A DNA stretch of 28,032 bases from Lachnospiraceae bacterium (GCA_900751785.1 CAADSM010000062.1:1-28032), one strand, 5' to 3'; counted from the first letter of the stretch, positions 5,702-13,272 are shown. Translations and numbers: made by a program. Notes: generated by a model not told the origin, from the sequence alone.

Positions 5702-7102
5702 TCAGTTCACCTTTACATTCATATAATTTCTGCCCGACAGCGTCTTGTTGAATACCAGGAAGCACAGGATCAGGATACATCCAATGATAAATCCGTACAG
5801 ATTGAAGCATGCAGTGAGTATAAGCAGCAGCAGGCGCATGAACTTGAGCGCGTAGCCGAGCTCGAAGTTGGGCTGTGTATAGTTTGCCACTGCCACAAAC
5901 GCCATGTAGAGCATCACCTCACTGTTGAACCATCCGGATTGTACGGAAAATTCTCCCATCACGATACCTGCAATGACACTCAGCGGCGTGCTTAACATAG
6001 TCGGGGTATTCATTGCCGCCAGACGCAGTCCGTCGATCGAGAGCTCCAGGATCAGGAACTGGAAGACCAGCGGGATATTCACTGTATCCCTCACCGCAAT
6101 GAACTCGAACACCCGCGGGATCCAGTCCTCATTCTGCATAAACAAAAGATAGAGCGGTGTAAAGAAAACCGTGGCTATGGTGATCAGCGTCCGGGTCACC
6201 TTGAGATATACGCCTGTGACCGTCGGGAAATAATAGTCATTCGCCTCTTCGATCATATCCAGGATGGACGTCGGCAGGATCATAGCCGATGGAGAGTTGT
6301 CCACCAGGATCACCACTTTCCCTTCGAGCACACACGCCGCGGCAGTATCCGGACGCTCCGTGTATTTGAATTTCGGAAAGGGATTGAACCATTTCCGCTT
6401 GAAGAGCGCCTCTGCCAGGCTCTGCTGATTCATCCTGAGATCCCCCACATTGAGGCTTGCGATCCTCTTCTTCAGGTTTTCCAGCAGCTCCTTGTCCACC
6501 CGGTCCTCCATATAGCAGAGGGCGATGTCCGTGCGCGACGCCTGTCCCGCCTCAGTCATCTCCATCACAAGATGCGGATCTCGTATCCTTCTTCGGATCA
6601 GGGCTGTATTAAAAACGATCGTCTCCACGAAGCCATCCCGCGACCCTCTCAGTGATCTGTCCTTATCCGGTTCGTCCACGCCCCTGGCCGGGTATGTGCG
6701 GCAGTCGATACAGATACACTCGCTGTATCCGTCAATGAAAAGGACCGCGGGACCTGAAAGAACGTTCCGCAGGACCTGGTCAAAATCTTCCAGGATGTCC
6801 ACCTCAACATACGGCACATTCTTTCTGGCGAATCCTTCTGCATCATCCGGCATATCCTCCTTCGTAACGGAAAGGAAGGAGTCCATGATCTTGAGCATGG
6901 CTTCATCCTTGATAAAGCCGTCAATATAGTAGAACACGGACGCCTTCCCGCCGATCTCGATCTCCCTCCTGATGATGTCGAAACTCTCCTTCACCGGAAG
7001 GATCTGATTCATATATGTTATGTTTTCCTCAAACGAAGCACTGATCTTTTTTTCAATTTTCTCTACCATAGAATCCAATTCCCCTTTTCTGCCGGAGGAC
7101 AT
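5702..7102 (-). CDS. GerA/SpoVAF-family spore germination protein
   Basis: A protein of up to 466 residues belonging to the GerA family, whose members sit in the inner spore membrane and take part in germinant sensing or dipicolinate release. The soluble N-terminal half carries family segments (ITYMNQILPVKESFDI, GPAVLFIDGYSECI, TEAGQASRTDIALCYMEDRV, PFPKFKYTERPDT, VDNSPSAMILPT). The C-terminal third has about five hydrophobic membrane segments, including LRLLLLILTACFNLYGF. It stands alone, with no gerAB/gerAC or spoVA genes nearby, so germinant specificity and the choice between GerAA and SpoVAF remain open. The ATG at 7102 has a weak site; an ATG at 7069 (MVEKIEKK) with GGGG about 11 bases before it is an alternative. 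A forespore-type promoter lies upstream. Confidence 0.88.
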   Translation of the reverse strand: MSSGRKGELDSMVEKIEKKISASFEENITYMNQILPVKESFDIIRREIEIGGKASVFYYIDGFIKDEAMLKIMDSFLSVTKEDMPDDAEGFARKNVPYVEVDILEDFDQVLRNVLSGPAVLFIDGYSECICIDCRTYPARGVDEPDKDRSLRGSRDGFVETIVFNTALIRRRIRDPHLVMEMTEAGQASRTDIALCYMEDRVDKELLENLKKRIASLNVGDLRMNQQSLAEALFKRKWFNPFPKFKYTERPDTAAACVLEGKVVILVDNSPSAMILPTSILDMIEEANDYYFPTVTGVYLKVTRTLITIATVFFTPLYLLFMQNEDWIPRVFEFIAVRDTVNIPLVFQFLILELSIDGLRLAAMNTPTMLSTPLSVIAGIVMGEFSVQSGWFNSEVMLYMAFVAVANYTQPNFELGYALKFMRLLLLILTACFNLYGFIIGCILILCFLVFNKTLSGRNYMNVKVN

Positions 7103-7130
7103 GATGATCTGTCCTAACGTTTTCTATGGT

Positions 7131-7159
7131 TAGATTCCCCGCTTTTTTTGAAACTATGC
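7131..7159 (-). promoter_or_regulatory. Sigma-F/G-like forespore promoter
   Basis: On the minus strand GCATA (7155-7159) matches the forespore -35 consensus GYWTA/GHATR. After 14 bases, GGGGAATCTA (7131-7140) matches the sigma-F -10 pattern GGNRANANTW at all but one fixed position. No sigma-A boxes with good spacing are seen here. The position just upstream of a spore germination gene makes sigma-F or sigma-G control plausible. Confidence 0.55.
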
Positions 7160-7175
7160 ATCCGGGCGGCTCTGT

Positions 7176-7838
7176 TTATTCCAGATATCCCGCCTTTCTC
7201 ATTTTCTCCAGCACCTGTGCCTGACGCTGCCTCGCGAGCTCCGGGCTGGCGACAGGATTGTAGTTGCTCGGTGCATTCGGTATCCCGGCAAGGGTCGTGC
7301 ACTCGTCAAAATCCATCTCCGAGGGCTCTTTTCCGAAATATGCCTCACATGCATCCCCGACGCAGTAATAGCCGTTTCCGAAGAAAATAGAGTTCACATA
7401 GAGCTCCAGGATCTTGTCCTTATCCAGCTCCGACTCGATCTTAAACGCCATGAACATCTCAGCCACCTTGCGCACGATCTTCTTTTCCTGCGTAAAAAAC
7501 TGATTCTTTGCGAGCTGCTGTGTGATCGTACTCCCGCCCTCCACATATGAGCCCGCCCGGATATCATTGATCAGCGCCCTTCCGATCGCGATCGGGTCAA
7601 TGCCCGGATGGCTGTAAAAGCGCTTATCCTCCACGGCCAGCACTGCGTCGATATAGGTCTGCGGGAGTTCCTCCAGAGTTGTATAGTTGTCGATCGACTC
7701 GATCTGCCGGGCCATCTCCTCTACGGTCTTATCCTGGAGTGCTTCTCGATACTCTCTGTATCCCTGCCACAGGAGGATCCCTCCAACGATCAGGATACAT
7801 AAAAAAATGAAAGAACACAGCCGTTTGATCCACTTCAT
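7176..7838 (-). CDS. Monofunctional peptidoglycan glycosyltransferase (GT51)
   Basis: A 220-residue membrane-anchored enzyme that polymerises lipid II into glycan strands outside the membrane. It has one N-terminal membrane helix (about residues 6-25) followed by a GT51 domain. The catalytic glutamate lies in VEDKRFYSHPG (E70), and EGGSTITQQLAKNQFF and KILELYVNSIFFGNG are standard motifs. There is no penicillin-binding transpeptidase domain, so it is an MtgA-like form rather than a class A PBP. The ATG at 7838 has AGGAG 7 bases upstream; an ATG seven codons earlier lacks a site. Its promoter region has tandem repeats that may bind a response regulator. It is followed at once by the GerA-family gene, which has its own promoter. 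Confidence 0.93.
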   Translation of the reverse strand: MKWIKRLCSFIFLCILIVGGILLWQGYREYREALQDKTVEEMARQIESIDNYTTLEELPQTYIDAVLAVEDKRFYSHPGIDPIAIGRALINDIRAGSYVEGGSTITQQLAKNQFFTQEKKIVRKVAEMFMAFKIESELDKDKILELYVNSIFFGNGYYCVGDACEAYFGKEPSEMDFDECTTLAGIPNAPSNYNPVASPELARQRQAQVLEKMRKAGYLE

Positions 7839-7914
7839 ACTGCATCTCCTGCCTTTCATATCTTATCTAAACAGTAGTTCCGGGATTCAGTTCCCCTGCC
7901 CTCATCCCATATAC

Positions 7915-7968
7915 AGTATAAAGAACTCAGCTGTATTCTTCCATATGATTTCCTTACGATTTTCTTAA
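7915..7968 (-). promoter_or_regulatory. mtgA-like gene promoter with tandem 11-bp repeats
   Basis: On the minus strand a -10 box TATACT (7915-7920) has only a poor -35 (TGGAAG at 7938-7943). Directly upstream are two adjacent 11-bp copies, TTAAGAAAATC and GTAAGGAAATC (7947-7968), identical at 8 to 9 positions. One-turn direct repeats next to a weak -35 are the usual site of an OmpR/PhoB-type activator. The regulator is not known. Confidence 0.4.
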
Positions 7969-8008
7969 ATGTACTTACATTTTTGTAAGTTTACCGGGCA
8001 CTGTCTCA

Positions 8009-8524
8009 TTACTTTCCCGTTGTACTCCCGAAGCCGCCGTTGCGGACGTCCGTGACATCGTCATCGACCGTGATCCCGTATTCCACGAAGATTCCCTGCA
8101 TGAATCCGGAGCCCGCCGCAACCTCCACCATCTTCTCCTCATTGGTATCATTCGTGAGCTTTGCAAAAATGTGGCCCTCATTGTCCGAATAATAGTAATC
8201 GCTGTCAATGATCCCGACCGTGTTATTGAGCTGCAGTCTGTACTTAAACCCCAGGCCGCTCCGCGGGTAGCACTTCAGCACCCACTCGGGCTCCATCCAG
8301 GCTCTGATCCCCGTTGGTACCTTGACCGTCTCTCCAGGACGGAGCACCAGGTCCACCGGGGCGAAGAAATCATATCCCGCGCTCCCTGCCGTAGCTCTGC
8401 GGGGAAGCTTGATCTCCCCGTAGATCTCCCTGACTTTTTTCTCATCCGAAGGTCCGAATGTATCTGTCCATCCCTCCAAAAACTGCTCAAAACTCACTTT
8501 CTCAAACTTTGCTATCCTGTTCAT
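8009..8524 (-). CDS. dut: dUTP diphosphatase
   Basis: A 171-residue trimeric dUTPase that splits dUTP to dUMP and pyrophosphate, keeping uracil out of DNA and feeding thymidylate synthesis. All five motifs are recognisable: AGSAGYDFFA (motif 1), CYPRSGLG (2), NTVGIIDSDYY with the catalytic Asp at 107 (3), AGSGFMQGIFVEY (4) and NGGFGSTTGK (5, which closes over the nucleotide). An N-terminal segment of about 35 residues precedes motif 1, making it somewhat longer than the usual 145-150. The ATG has GGGAG 7 bases before it and lies 29 bases after the aminotransferase, so it is probably the last gene of the metA operon; no functional link to metA is evident. Confidence 0.95.
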   Translation of the reverse strand: MNRIAKFEKVSFEQFLEGWTDTFGPSDEKKVREIYGEIKLPRRATAGSAGYDFFAPVDLVLRPGETVKVPTGIRAWMEPEWVLKCYPRSGLGFKYRLQLNNTVGIIDSDYYYSDNEGHIFAKLTNDTNEEKMVEVAAGSGFMQGIFVEYGITVDDDVTDVRNGGFGSTTGK

Positions 8525-8553
8525 CCTGACTCTCCCTGTCCTTCTCTGTAGAT

Positions 8554-9735
8554 TTATCTCTCCTGCCTGAATATGCCGGATGCATCAAGCACACGGATGA
8601 TCTCATCGATCACATCCGCATCCACCACGAGCGCCATCCGGACATACCCTTCGCCGTTGCTGCCGAACGCGCTTCCCGGGGTGACGATCACACCGGTCCT
8701 CTCCATCAGCTTCATGCAGAAATCCGCCGAGGACTCATATCCTTCCGGAATCTTCGCCCAGACAAACATCGTCCCCTGACTGTCCGGCACGTCCCAGCCA
8801 ATGCTCCTCAACCCTCCGCAGAGCGCCCGATTGCGCGCTGCGTACTGCTGTCTCTGCTCTTCTATGAAGTCATCCGGTCCTGTCAGCGCCGCGATCGCAG
8901 CGATCTGCACCGGATAGAAGATCCCGTAGTCGATCTGTGAGCGGAGCAGGCGGAATCGGCTTATGATATCTTTGTTCCCGACTACAAAGGAGATCCTGGC
9001 GCCTGTCAGATTATATGACTTGGAGAGAGAGTAAAACTCTACTCCCACATCCTTTGCACCCTCAAAGGACAGGAATGACCTGCCCGGCCCTCCGTTGAAA
9101 GTAATATCCGAATATGCATTGTCGTGCAGGATCACGATATCATGCTTTTTCGCAAATGCGATCAGCCTCTCATAAAAATCATCCGGCGCACAGACGCAGA
9201 CCGGGTTCAGCGGATAGGAAACGATCATATATTTCGTCCTCTTCAGCACCGCCTCGGGTATGCTGTCCAGATCCGGAAGATACCCGTTCTTCTCTTCGAT
9301 ATTATAATACTGCACATCTGCCTTTGCCATGATACCGCTCATCTCGAACATCGGGTATCCAGGATTCGGGACGAGGATCACATCGCCCGGATCACAGAAC
9401 ACCATGCCGATATGTGCCATAGCCTCCTGCGATCCGTATACCGACATCACTTCATCCGTCCCGATATGTACTCCGAATCTTTTTTCATAACGGTACTGCA
9501 CTGCCTCAAGAAGCTCCGGCATGTCTGCCAGTGAGTATTTATAGTTTTCCGCCTTCCCGCATGCCTCCTGCATCGCCTTCATCACATGGGGCGCGGGCCT
9601 GAAATCCGGAGTTCCCACCGAAAGATTGTATACCTTCCTGCCGGCGCGCAGAAGCTCTTCCTTCCTCTCGTTCAGAGCGCCGAAGATCCCCGGTTTAAAG
9701 TCGTTGATCAAACTTGAAAAATGACTGCTTTCCAA
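8554..9735 (-). CDS. PLP-dependent aminotransferase, class I/II
   Basis: A 393-residue fold-type I aminotransferase. The PLP lysine is K239 in SLSKSYNLTGARI; the ring-contacting Asp is D205 (LHDNAYSD), and N177 lies in SYPLNP. NLSVGTPDFRPAPHVM near the N-terminus and GYVRMALV near the C-terminus also fit. The sequence resembles the group containing LL-diaminopimelate aminotransferase and other acidic/aromatic amino acid aminotransferases, but the substrate cannot be fixed by eye. The start is a TTG at 9733-9735, preceded by GGAGGG at 6 bases. It follows metA by 39 bases and precedes dut by 29, so it is probably transcribed with metA; a role in methionine or lysine metabolism is a reasonable guess. 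Confidence 0.9.
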   Translation of the reverse strand: MESSHFSSLINDFKPGIFGALNERKEELLRAGRKVYNLSVGTPDFRPAPHVMKAMQEACGKAENYKYSLADMPELLEAVQYRYEKRFGVHIGTDEVMSVYGSQEAMAHIGMVFCDPGDVILVPNPGYPMFEMSGIMAKADVQYYNIEEKNGYLPDLDSIPEAVLKRTKYMIVSYPLNPVCVCAPDDFYERLIAFAKKHDIVILHDNAYSDITFNGGPGRSFLSFEGAKDVGVEFYSLSKSYNLTGARISFVVGNKDIISRFRLLRSQIDYGIFYPVQIAAIAALTGPDDFIEEQRQQYAARNRALCGGLRSIGWDVPDSQGTMFVWAKIPEGYESSADFCMKLMERTGVIVTPGSAFGSNGEGYVRMALVVDADVIDEIIRVLDASGIFRQER

Positions 9736-9774
9736 TGCGATCCCTCCTCTTTATGTATTCTGCCGTCATTCCCT

Positions 9775-10695
9775 TTAAAACGGTGTCCCGTACAGGTCAT
9801 ACGGTGTCACCTGGTAGACATAATAGTTCAGCCAGTTCGTATAAAGGTTGTTTGCATGGGACCGCCATGTGAGCACCGGTTTGTTCTCAGGGTCGTCGTC
9901 CGGATAATAATTCTCCGGGATCTGAGGATTCAATCCTCTTCCCATATCTCTCTTATACTCAAAATCCAGCGTCATGCGGTCGTATTCCGGATGACCCATG
10001 ACAAAGATCTGCCTTCCCTCTTTTGCCATGCACAGGAACACCCCTGCCTGGCGCGAATCCGCTAATATCGTGATCCTCTCGTCCGCCTCTAAAAGGTCCT
10101 GCGGGACTTCCGTATGTCTGGAGTGCGGTGCCATGAACACATCGTCGAACCCTCTCACAAGCGGTATCTTGCGGTTCCTGACCCGGTGACGGTACACACC
10201 GGACAGCTTCTTCGGAAGCTGTGTCTTGTTAATGCCGTAATGATAGTAAAGTCCGGCCTGGGCTCCCCAGCAGAGATGAAGCGTGGAGGTCACATTCGTC
10301 TTCGTCCATTCCATGATCTCCTTGAGCTCCTCCCAGTAGTCCACCTCCTCGAAAGGCATCTGCTCCACCGGCGCTCCCGTGATGATGAACCCGTCGAACT
10401 TTTTGTCCCGGATGCTCTCAAACGGCTCATAAAATTTATAGATATGGCTGGTGGATGTGTTCTTCGACACATGGCTTGTCATCCTCACAAACGTCACGTC
10501 CACCTGCAGCGGTGTGTTGGACAGAGACCGCAGGATCTGCAGTTCGGTGTCCTCCTTGAGCGGCATCAGGTTCAGAAGCCCTATGCTGATCGGACGGATA
10601 TCCTGGTGCGCAGCACGGTATTCGTCCATCACAAATATATTTTCCTGCTCCAGTATCTCTTTTACCGGCAGATCATTCTGTACTCGAATCGGCAT
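9775..10695 (-). CDS. metA: Homoserine O-acetyltransferase, MetA family
   Basis: A 306-residue cytoplasmic enzyme that activates homoserine with an acyl group, the first committed step to methionine. The catalytic Cys142 is in HLCWGAQAG, and His235 and Glu237 are in FVMGHPEYD. The residue that selects the acyl donor is E111 (GAPVEQMPF); in this family Glu at 111 goes with acetyl-CoA and Gly with succinyl-CoA, so this is most likely an acetyltransferase although often annotated as succinyltransferase. Length is standard. The ATG has an AAAGGAG site and a sigma-A promoter at 10740-10769; I see no SAM riboswitch or T-box in the short leader. The aminotransferase and dut follow closely. Confidence 0.97.
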   Translation of the reverse strand: MPIRVQNDLPVKEILEQENIFVMDEYRAAHQDIRPISIGLLNLMPLKEDTELQILRSLSNTPLQVDVTFVRMTSHVSKNTSTSHIYKFYEPFESIRDKKFDGFIITGAPVEQMPFEEVDYWEELKEIMEWTKTNVTSTLHLCWGAQAGLYYHYGINKTQLPKKLSGVYRHRVRNRKIPLVRGFDDVFMAPHSRHTEVPQDLLEADERITILADSRQAGVFLCMAKEGRQIFVMGHPEYDRMTLDFEYKRDMGRGLNPQIPENYYPDDDPENKPVLTWRSHANNLYTNWLNYYVYQVTPYDLYGTPF

Positions 10696-10739
10696 TTTCT
10701 CTTTCTCCTTTTCACCCTAAAATGTATGCAGATAGTATG

Positions 10740-10769
10740 ATTATAACGCCGTGGATGCAAAACAGTCAA
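10740..10769 (-). promoter_or_regulatory. metA promoter
   Basis: On the minus strand TTGACT (10764-10769) and a perfect TATAAT (10740-10745) are 18 bases apart, about 45 bases upstream of the metA ATG. The -35 box touches the terminator of the previous gene. Confidence 0.75.
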
Positions 10770-10774
10770 CACAA

Positions 10775-10808
10775 AGAGAAATCCGGAAAATGCTCCCCGG
10801 ATTTCTCT
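10775..10808 (-). terminator. Terminator after the DUF1540 gene
   Basis: A perfect 12-bp stem (AGAGAAATCCGG / CCGGATTTCTCT) with a 10-base loop starts 23 bases after the DUF1540 stop codon. On the minus strand only TTTGTGTT follows, so the T-run is weak. Confidence 0.65.
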
Positions 10809-10830
10809 CTGTCTTCAGCCATATCTTGTT

Positions 10831-11157
10831 TTATCTCGCCGAACAGCACTTAAACGTAGCACATTCGGTCCCGCCGCTCTGGTGGGCGTTGCCGCCCTCC
10901 ACGCTGATCCTGCCCGCGTGGCACTGGCAGTTGTCATTGTACATACATTCAACAGCGCGGCAGTCTACACTTGCGCATTCCGACGCCGTCTGCTGAGCAG
11001 AATTGGTGTAGCTTCCTTCTTTTCTCTCCTGGAAGCTGTCGCAGCATGTCTCCTGCGCTGTCTTTGCACTGTCGCCTCCAACCTGGATCTTCTCAAGATT
11101 ACAGAGAAACTGATCGTTGTGTACGCATGTCTGTACTGTACATTTTAATTCCGGCAT
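10831..11157 (-). CDS. Protein with two DUF1540 cysteine-rich repeats
   Basis: A 108-residue protein built of two copies of the DUF1540 motif, joined by a Ser/Thr/Gln-rich linker. Copy 1 (about residues 6-42) has C-x4-C-x7-C spacing, then EKIQVGG and a CC pair; copy 2 (about residues 66-102) repeats C-x4-C-x7-C, then GRISVEGG and Cys. Each copy carries four or five Cys and could bind a metal; the family is common in Clostridia and has no proven function. The frame is open a further 32 codons upstream, but GGAGGT six bases before the ATG at 11155-11157 (MPELKCTVQTC) sets the start. It follows ydcF by 43 bases and ends at a terminator. Confidence 0.9.
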   Translation of the reverse strand: MPELKCTVQTCVHNDQFLCNLEKIQVGGDSAKTAQETCCDSFQERKEGSYTNSAQQTASECASVDCRAVECMYNDNCQCHAGRISVEGGNAHQSGGTECATFKCCSAR

Positions 11158-11200
11158 AATTTTACCTCCTCTTTTTACAGAATCAGTATCATTATGCCCG

Positions 11201-11938
11201 CTATGGCTCCGGATTATTCTTCCGGCCCGGCAGATACATCGCAGCCACGGCAAAAAACTCTCTTACCAGATAATTGATCTGGAAAACAGGGTTGGACGAG
11301 GCCGGAATCGCGCAGACATGCTCATAGCCTTCCCGCCTGGCAGTCTGGACAGCCCTGAAAATATGAAAATCATTTGTCACGATCGCAGCACTGTCCTTCG
11401 ACGCGTCCAGATACTTTCTGCTGAACCTCAGATTTTCTCTGGTAGAGGTGGATCTGTCCTCTCTGATGATCTTCCTCCGTTCAACGCCTCTGCTCAGAAG
11501 ATAGGCGGCCATGGCATCCGCTTCCGTGATATCCTCCCCGCTTCCCTGACCGCCTGAGACGATCACAGACGCTTTCGGAAAACGCGCGAGATAATCCAGC
11601 GCAGCGTCAAGCCGTCTCTTCAGGGAGTCGGTGATCCAAATCCCTCTGACCTGAGCTCCCAGGATAATAACATAGTCGACCTGTCTGCGGCACCTTCTCT
11701 TCATCGCCAGGATGATCCGCGTCTCGACAGCCAGGAAGATGATCCAGAATACTGCCGCGCCGCATACGAGCAGCCGGTATGCCCATACAGAAAAAGGCGC
11801 ACATCCGAGTATCAGATGTACGCCGCCCGCCGCCAGCCAGAACCCCGCAAATGTTGAGTTCATCCTGCGGGAATAGAGGCACAGCAGCAGATAATACAGG
11901 ATACATAAAATCCCGATGATCAAAAAATAATATCTCAT
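11201..11938 (-). CDS. YdcF family (DUF218) membrane protein
   Basis: A 245-residue protein with three or four N-terminal hydrophobic segments (about residues 1-78) and a C-terminal DUF218 domain. The domain shows the family motifs VDYVIILGAQVRG, ASVIVSGGQGSGE, a SRGVERRKII-type segment, DRSTSTRENLRFS, and IVTNDFHIFRA. Relatives such as SanA and ElyC are linked to envelope integrity or undecaprenyl-phosphate use; biochemical activity is unknown. The ATG follows the stop of the SEC-C gene after only three bases, so the two are surely cotranscribed. The membrane part suggests the domain faces the cell surface, which is inference. Confidence 0.9.
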   Translation of the reverse strand: MRYYFLIIGILCILYYLLLCLYSRRMNSTFAGFWLAAGGVHLILGCAPFSVWAYRLLVCGAAVFWIIFLAVETRIILAMKRRCRRQVDYVIILGAQVRGIWITDSLKRRLDAALDYLARFPKASVIVSGGQGSGEDITEADAMAAYLLSRGVERRKIIREDRSTSTRENLRFSRKYLDASKDSAAIVTNDFHIFRAVQTARREGYEHVCAIPASSNPVFQINYLVREFFAVAAMYLPGRKNNPEP

Positions 11939-11941
11939 CTG

Positions 11942-12457
11942 TTATGCATTTCTTCCGCAGCACTTCTTGTATTTCTTTCCGCTTCCGCACGGGCACGGAT
12001 CATTTCTTCCGATCTTCTTTGCCTTGCGGATCGTTCCGGACTGCTTCTGCTCACGATACAGACGTTTTCTCGTCTCCTCATCAAAGATCTTCTCCCACTG
12101 CGGCAGCTCATAGAGCCAGTCTGCCTTGGCATCCACCATATTCTTATACAGCAGTTCCTTGTCAAAAACAAGGGAGACTTCCGTGTCCTCTGTCATCGTC
12201 TCGATCGGGTTCGGCACTTTCAGGCTGTCGTTGATGCCGTCCAGGAAGCCCACCATAGTCATAACTTCCTGTCCGTACTTCTCTGCCAGCTCTTTTACAG
12301 TTCCGCGGACCTCTTCGTCCGGGTTCTCAAGCAGCTGCTCATAGATTCCTTTCTCAATATTAAAATATGTTCCCCAGAACTTTTCCAGCTGATCCTTTGA
12401 AAGGCTTCTGTCATACGCCATATCGCGCCACTGGTCCAATAAACATTTCTCACTCAT
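11942..12457 (-). CDS. Protein with C-terminal SEC-C zinc-binding motif
   Basis: A 171-residue protein ending in the SEC-C motif [19 protein letters not shown] (about residues 151-169), the zinc finger also found at the end of SecA. The first 120 residues are acidic and probably helical, without a motif I recognise. Such proteins are frequent in Clostridia and may bind ribosomes or nucleic acid through the SEC-C tail; a function is not established. AAGGAG lies 9 bases before the ATG. It heads a unit with ydcF and the DUF1540 gene. I could not find a well-spaced promoter upstream. Confidence 0.88.
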   Translation of the reverse strand: MSEKCLLDQWRDMAYDRSLSKDQLEKFWGTYFNIEKGIYEQLLENPDEEVRGTVKELAEKYGQEVMTMVGFLDGINDSLKVPNPIETMTEDTEVSLVFDKELLYKNMVDAKADWLYELPQWEKIFDEETRKRLYREQKQSGTIRKAKKIGRNDPCPCGSGKKYKKCCGRNA

Positions 12458-12549
12458 GCTATACTGCTCCTTTGTCCAAAATTGTAACTGCCTGCTGACA
12501 CAGACAGCCCATAATTCAATCGCGAACTTAATTATATACCAAATTCTGT

Positions 12550-12578
12550 TTGCCGTAAACAGTTATTTTCGGTATACT
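12550..12578 (+). promoter_or_regulatory. Promoter of the small membrane protein gene
   Basis: On the plus strand TTGCCG (12550-12555) and TATACT (12573-12578) are 17 bases apart, about 95 bases upstream of the start codon. The leader is GC-rich and may fold, but I see no known riboswitch. Confidence 0.6.
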
Positions 12579-12674
12579 GTTAGAAGGACAGAGAGCCGGC
12601 CCTGCACAGCGGTGACCAGGTACGCCGGACGGAGCCTGTCCCGCATATTTCACGCACAAAGAAAGGACTTTATC

Positions 12675-12905
12675 ATGAAAAAGATCAAACGTATACTCGC
12701 TCTCATTGGTGTTGTTCTCCTTATCTGCCTTTACGGCAGCACTCTCGTGTTTGCTCTTATGGATTCTCCCGCGGCAGACGGCCTGCTCCGCGCATCCATA
12801 GCCGCCACGATCCTGATCCCCGTTCTTCTCTACGCCTACATCCTGATCGCCCGTCTGCTGAAAAAGCGCAGAGATGACCAGAATGATCACTCAGACATAC
12901 AGTAA
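12675..12905 (+). CDS. Small two-helix membrane protein, unknown
   Basis: A 76-residue protein that I do not recognise. It begins MKKIKRILALIGVVLLICLY, a membrane helix with a positive start, and has a second hydrophobic stretch (about residues 41-62, ATILIPVLLYAYILIARLL) followed by a charged tail KKRRDDQNDHSDIQ. This layout suggests two membrane segments with both ends in the cytoplasm. The frame is open far upstream, but AAAGGAC is placed before the ATG at 12675 and the promoter-leader region ends there. Its last 15 bases overlap the last 15 bases of the opposite-strand gene at 12891-13049. Confidence 0.72.
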   Translation: MKKIKRILALIGVVLLICLYGSTLVFALMDSPAADGLLRASIAATILIPVLLYAYILIARLLKKRRDDQNDHSDIQ

Positions 12906-13049
12906 TTCTGCCAGTTTAAGGGCGGCCGCCGCATTCAGGTCTGTGTCCGCCTTTTCTCCGGCTTTCTTTTTTTTCATCGCTTGTCTCTTTTTCAGGTATT
13001 CTTCCATCGAAATTATGTCCCTGGTTTTCCCTCTGAAGCTCTGACGCAT
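12891..13049 (-). CDS. Very small basic protein, unknown
   Basis: A 52-residue open frame starting MRQSFRGKTRDIISMEEYLK and ending ALKLAELLYV, with a lysine-rich middle (KKRQAMKKKKAGEKAD). I do not recognise it. Support comes from a strong GGAGG six bases before the ATG (13047-13049) and from a sensible pattern of charged helix plus Ala/Leu-rich end. It runs convergently into the small membrane protein gene and shares 15 bases with it, tail to tail. AT-rich -10-like boxes (TATAAT) are present upstream but without good -35 boxes. Confidence 0.6.
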   Translation of the reverse strand: MRQSFRGKTRDIISMEEYLKKRQAMKKKKAGEKADTDLNAAAALKLAELLYV

Positions 13050-13162
13050 AAAATACCTCCTTTTCATCAAATCTCAGCTTTATATTATATTCCGCGCCTT
13101 CCGGAATTATGACTCCTTTTATGACTGTTATTATATCGGGCAAATGTGAACTCTCTGTTTGT

Positions 13163-13188
13163 ACTTTCTAAAGTTTTCATTAGAAAGT
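13163..13188. repeat. Inverted repeat between purA and the 52-aa gene
   Basis: A perfect 9-bp inverted repeat ACTTTCTAA / TTAGAAAGT surrounds an 8-base AT-rich centre. It lies about 115 bases upstream of the start of the 52-residue gene and about 35 bases beyond the purA terminator, in a good position for an operator. There is no T-run, so terminator function is unlikely. Confidence 0.45.
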
Positions 13189-13222
13189 TATAAAAGAAAA
13201 ATACCAGGTGACTCTTACAAAG

Positions 13223-13272
13223 AAAAAACCGCAGGACAGTCATCCGCTTCACTGCGGATGACCGGACTGCGG
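13223..13272 (-). terminator. Strong terminator after purA
   Basis: On the minus strand CCGCAGTCCGGTCATCCGC and GCGGATGACTGTCCTGCGG form a long stem with minor mismatches around a 6-base loop, followed by six T. It starts 23 bases after the purA stop codon. Confidence 0.9.

Noticed and set aside
10696..10740. SAM riboswitch or T-box before metA
   Set aside because: The leader is about 40 bases, too short and without conserved elements.
12916..13143. Minus-strand open frame of 75 codons with a TTG start
   Set aside because: It has no ribosome binding site and overlaps in another frame the 52-residue gene, which has a strong GGAGG.
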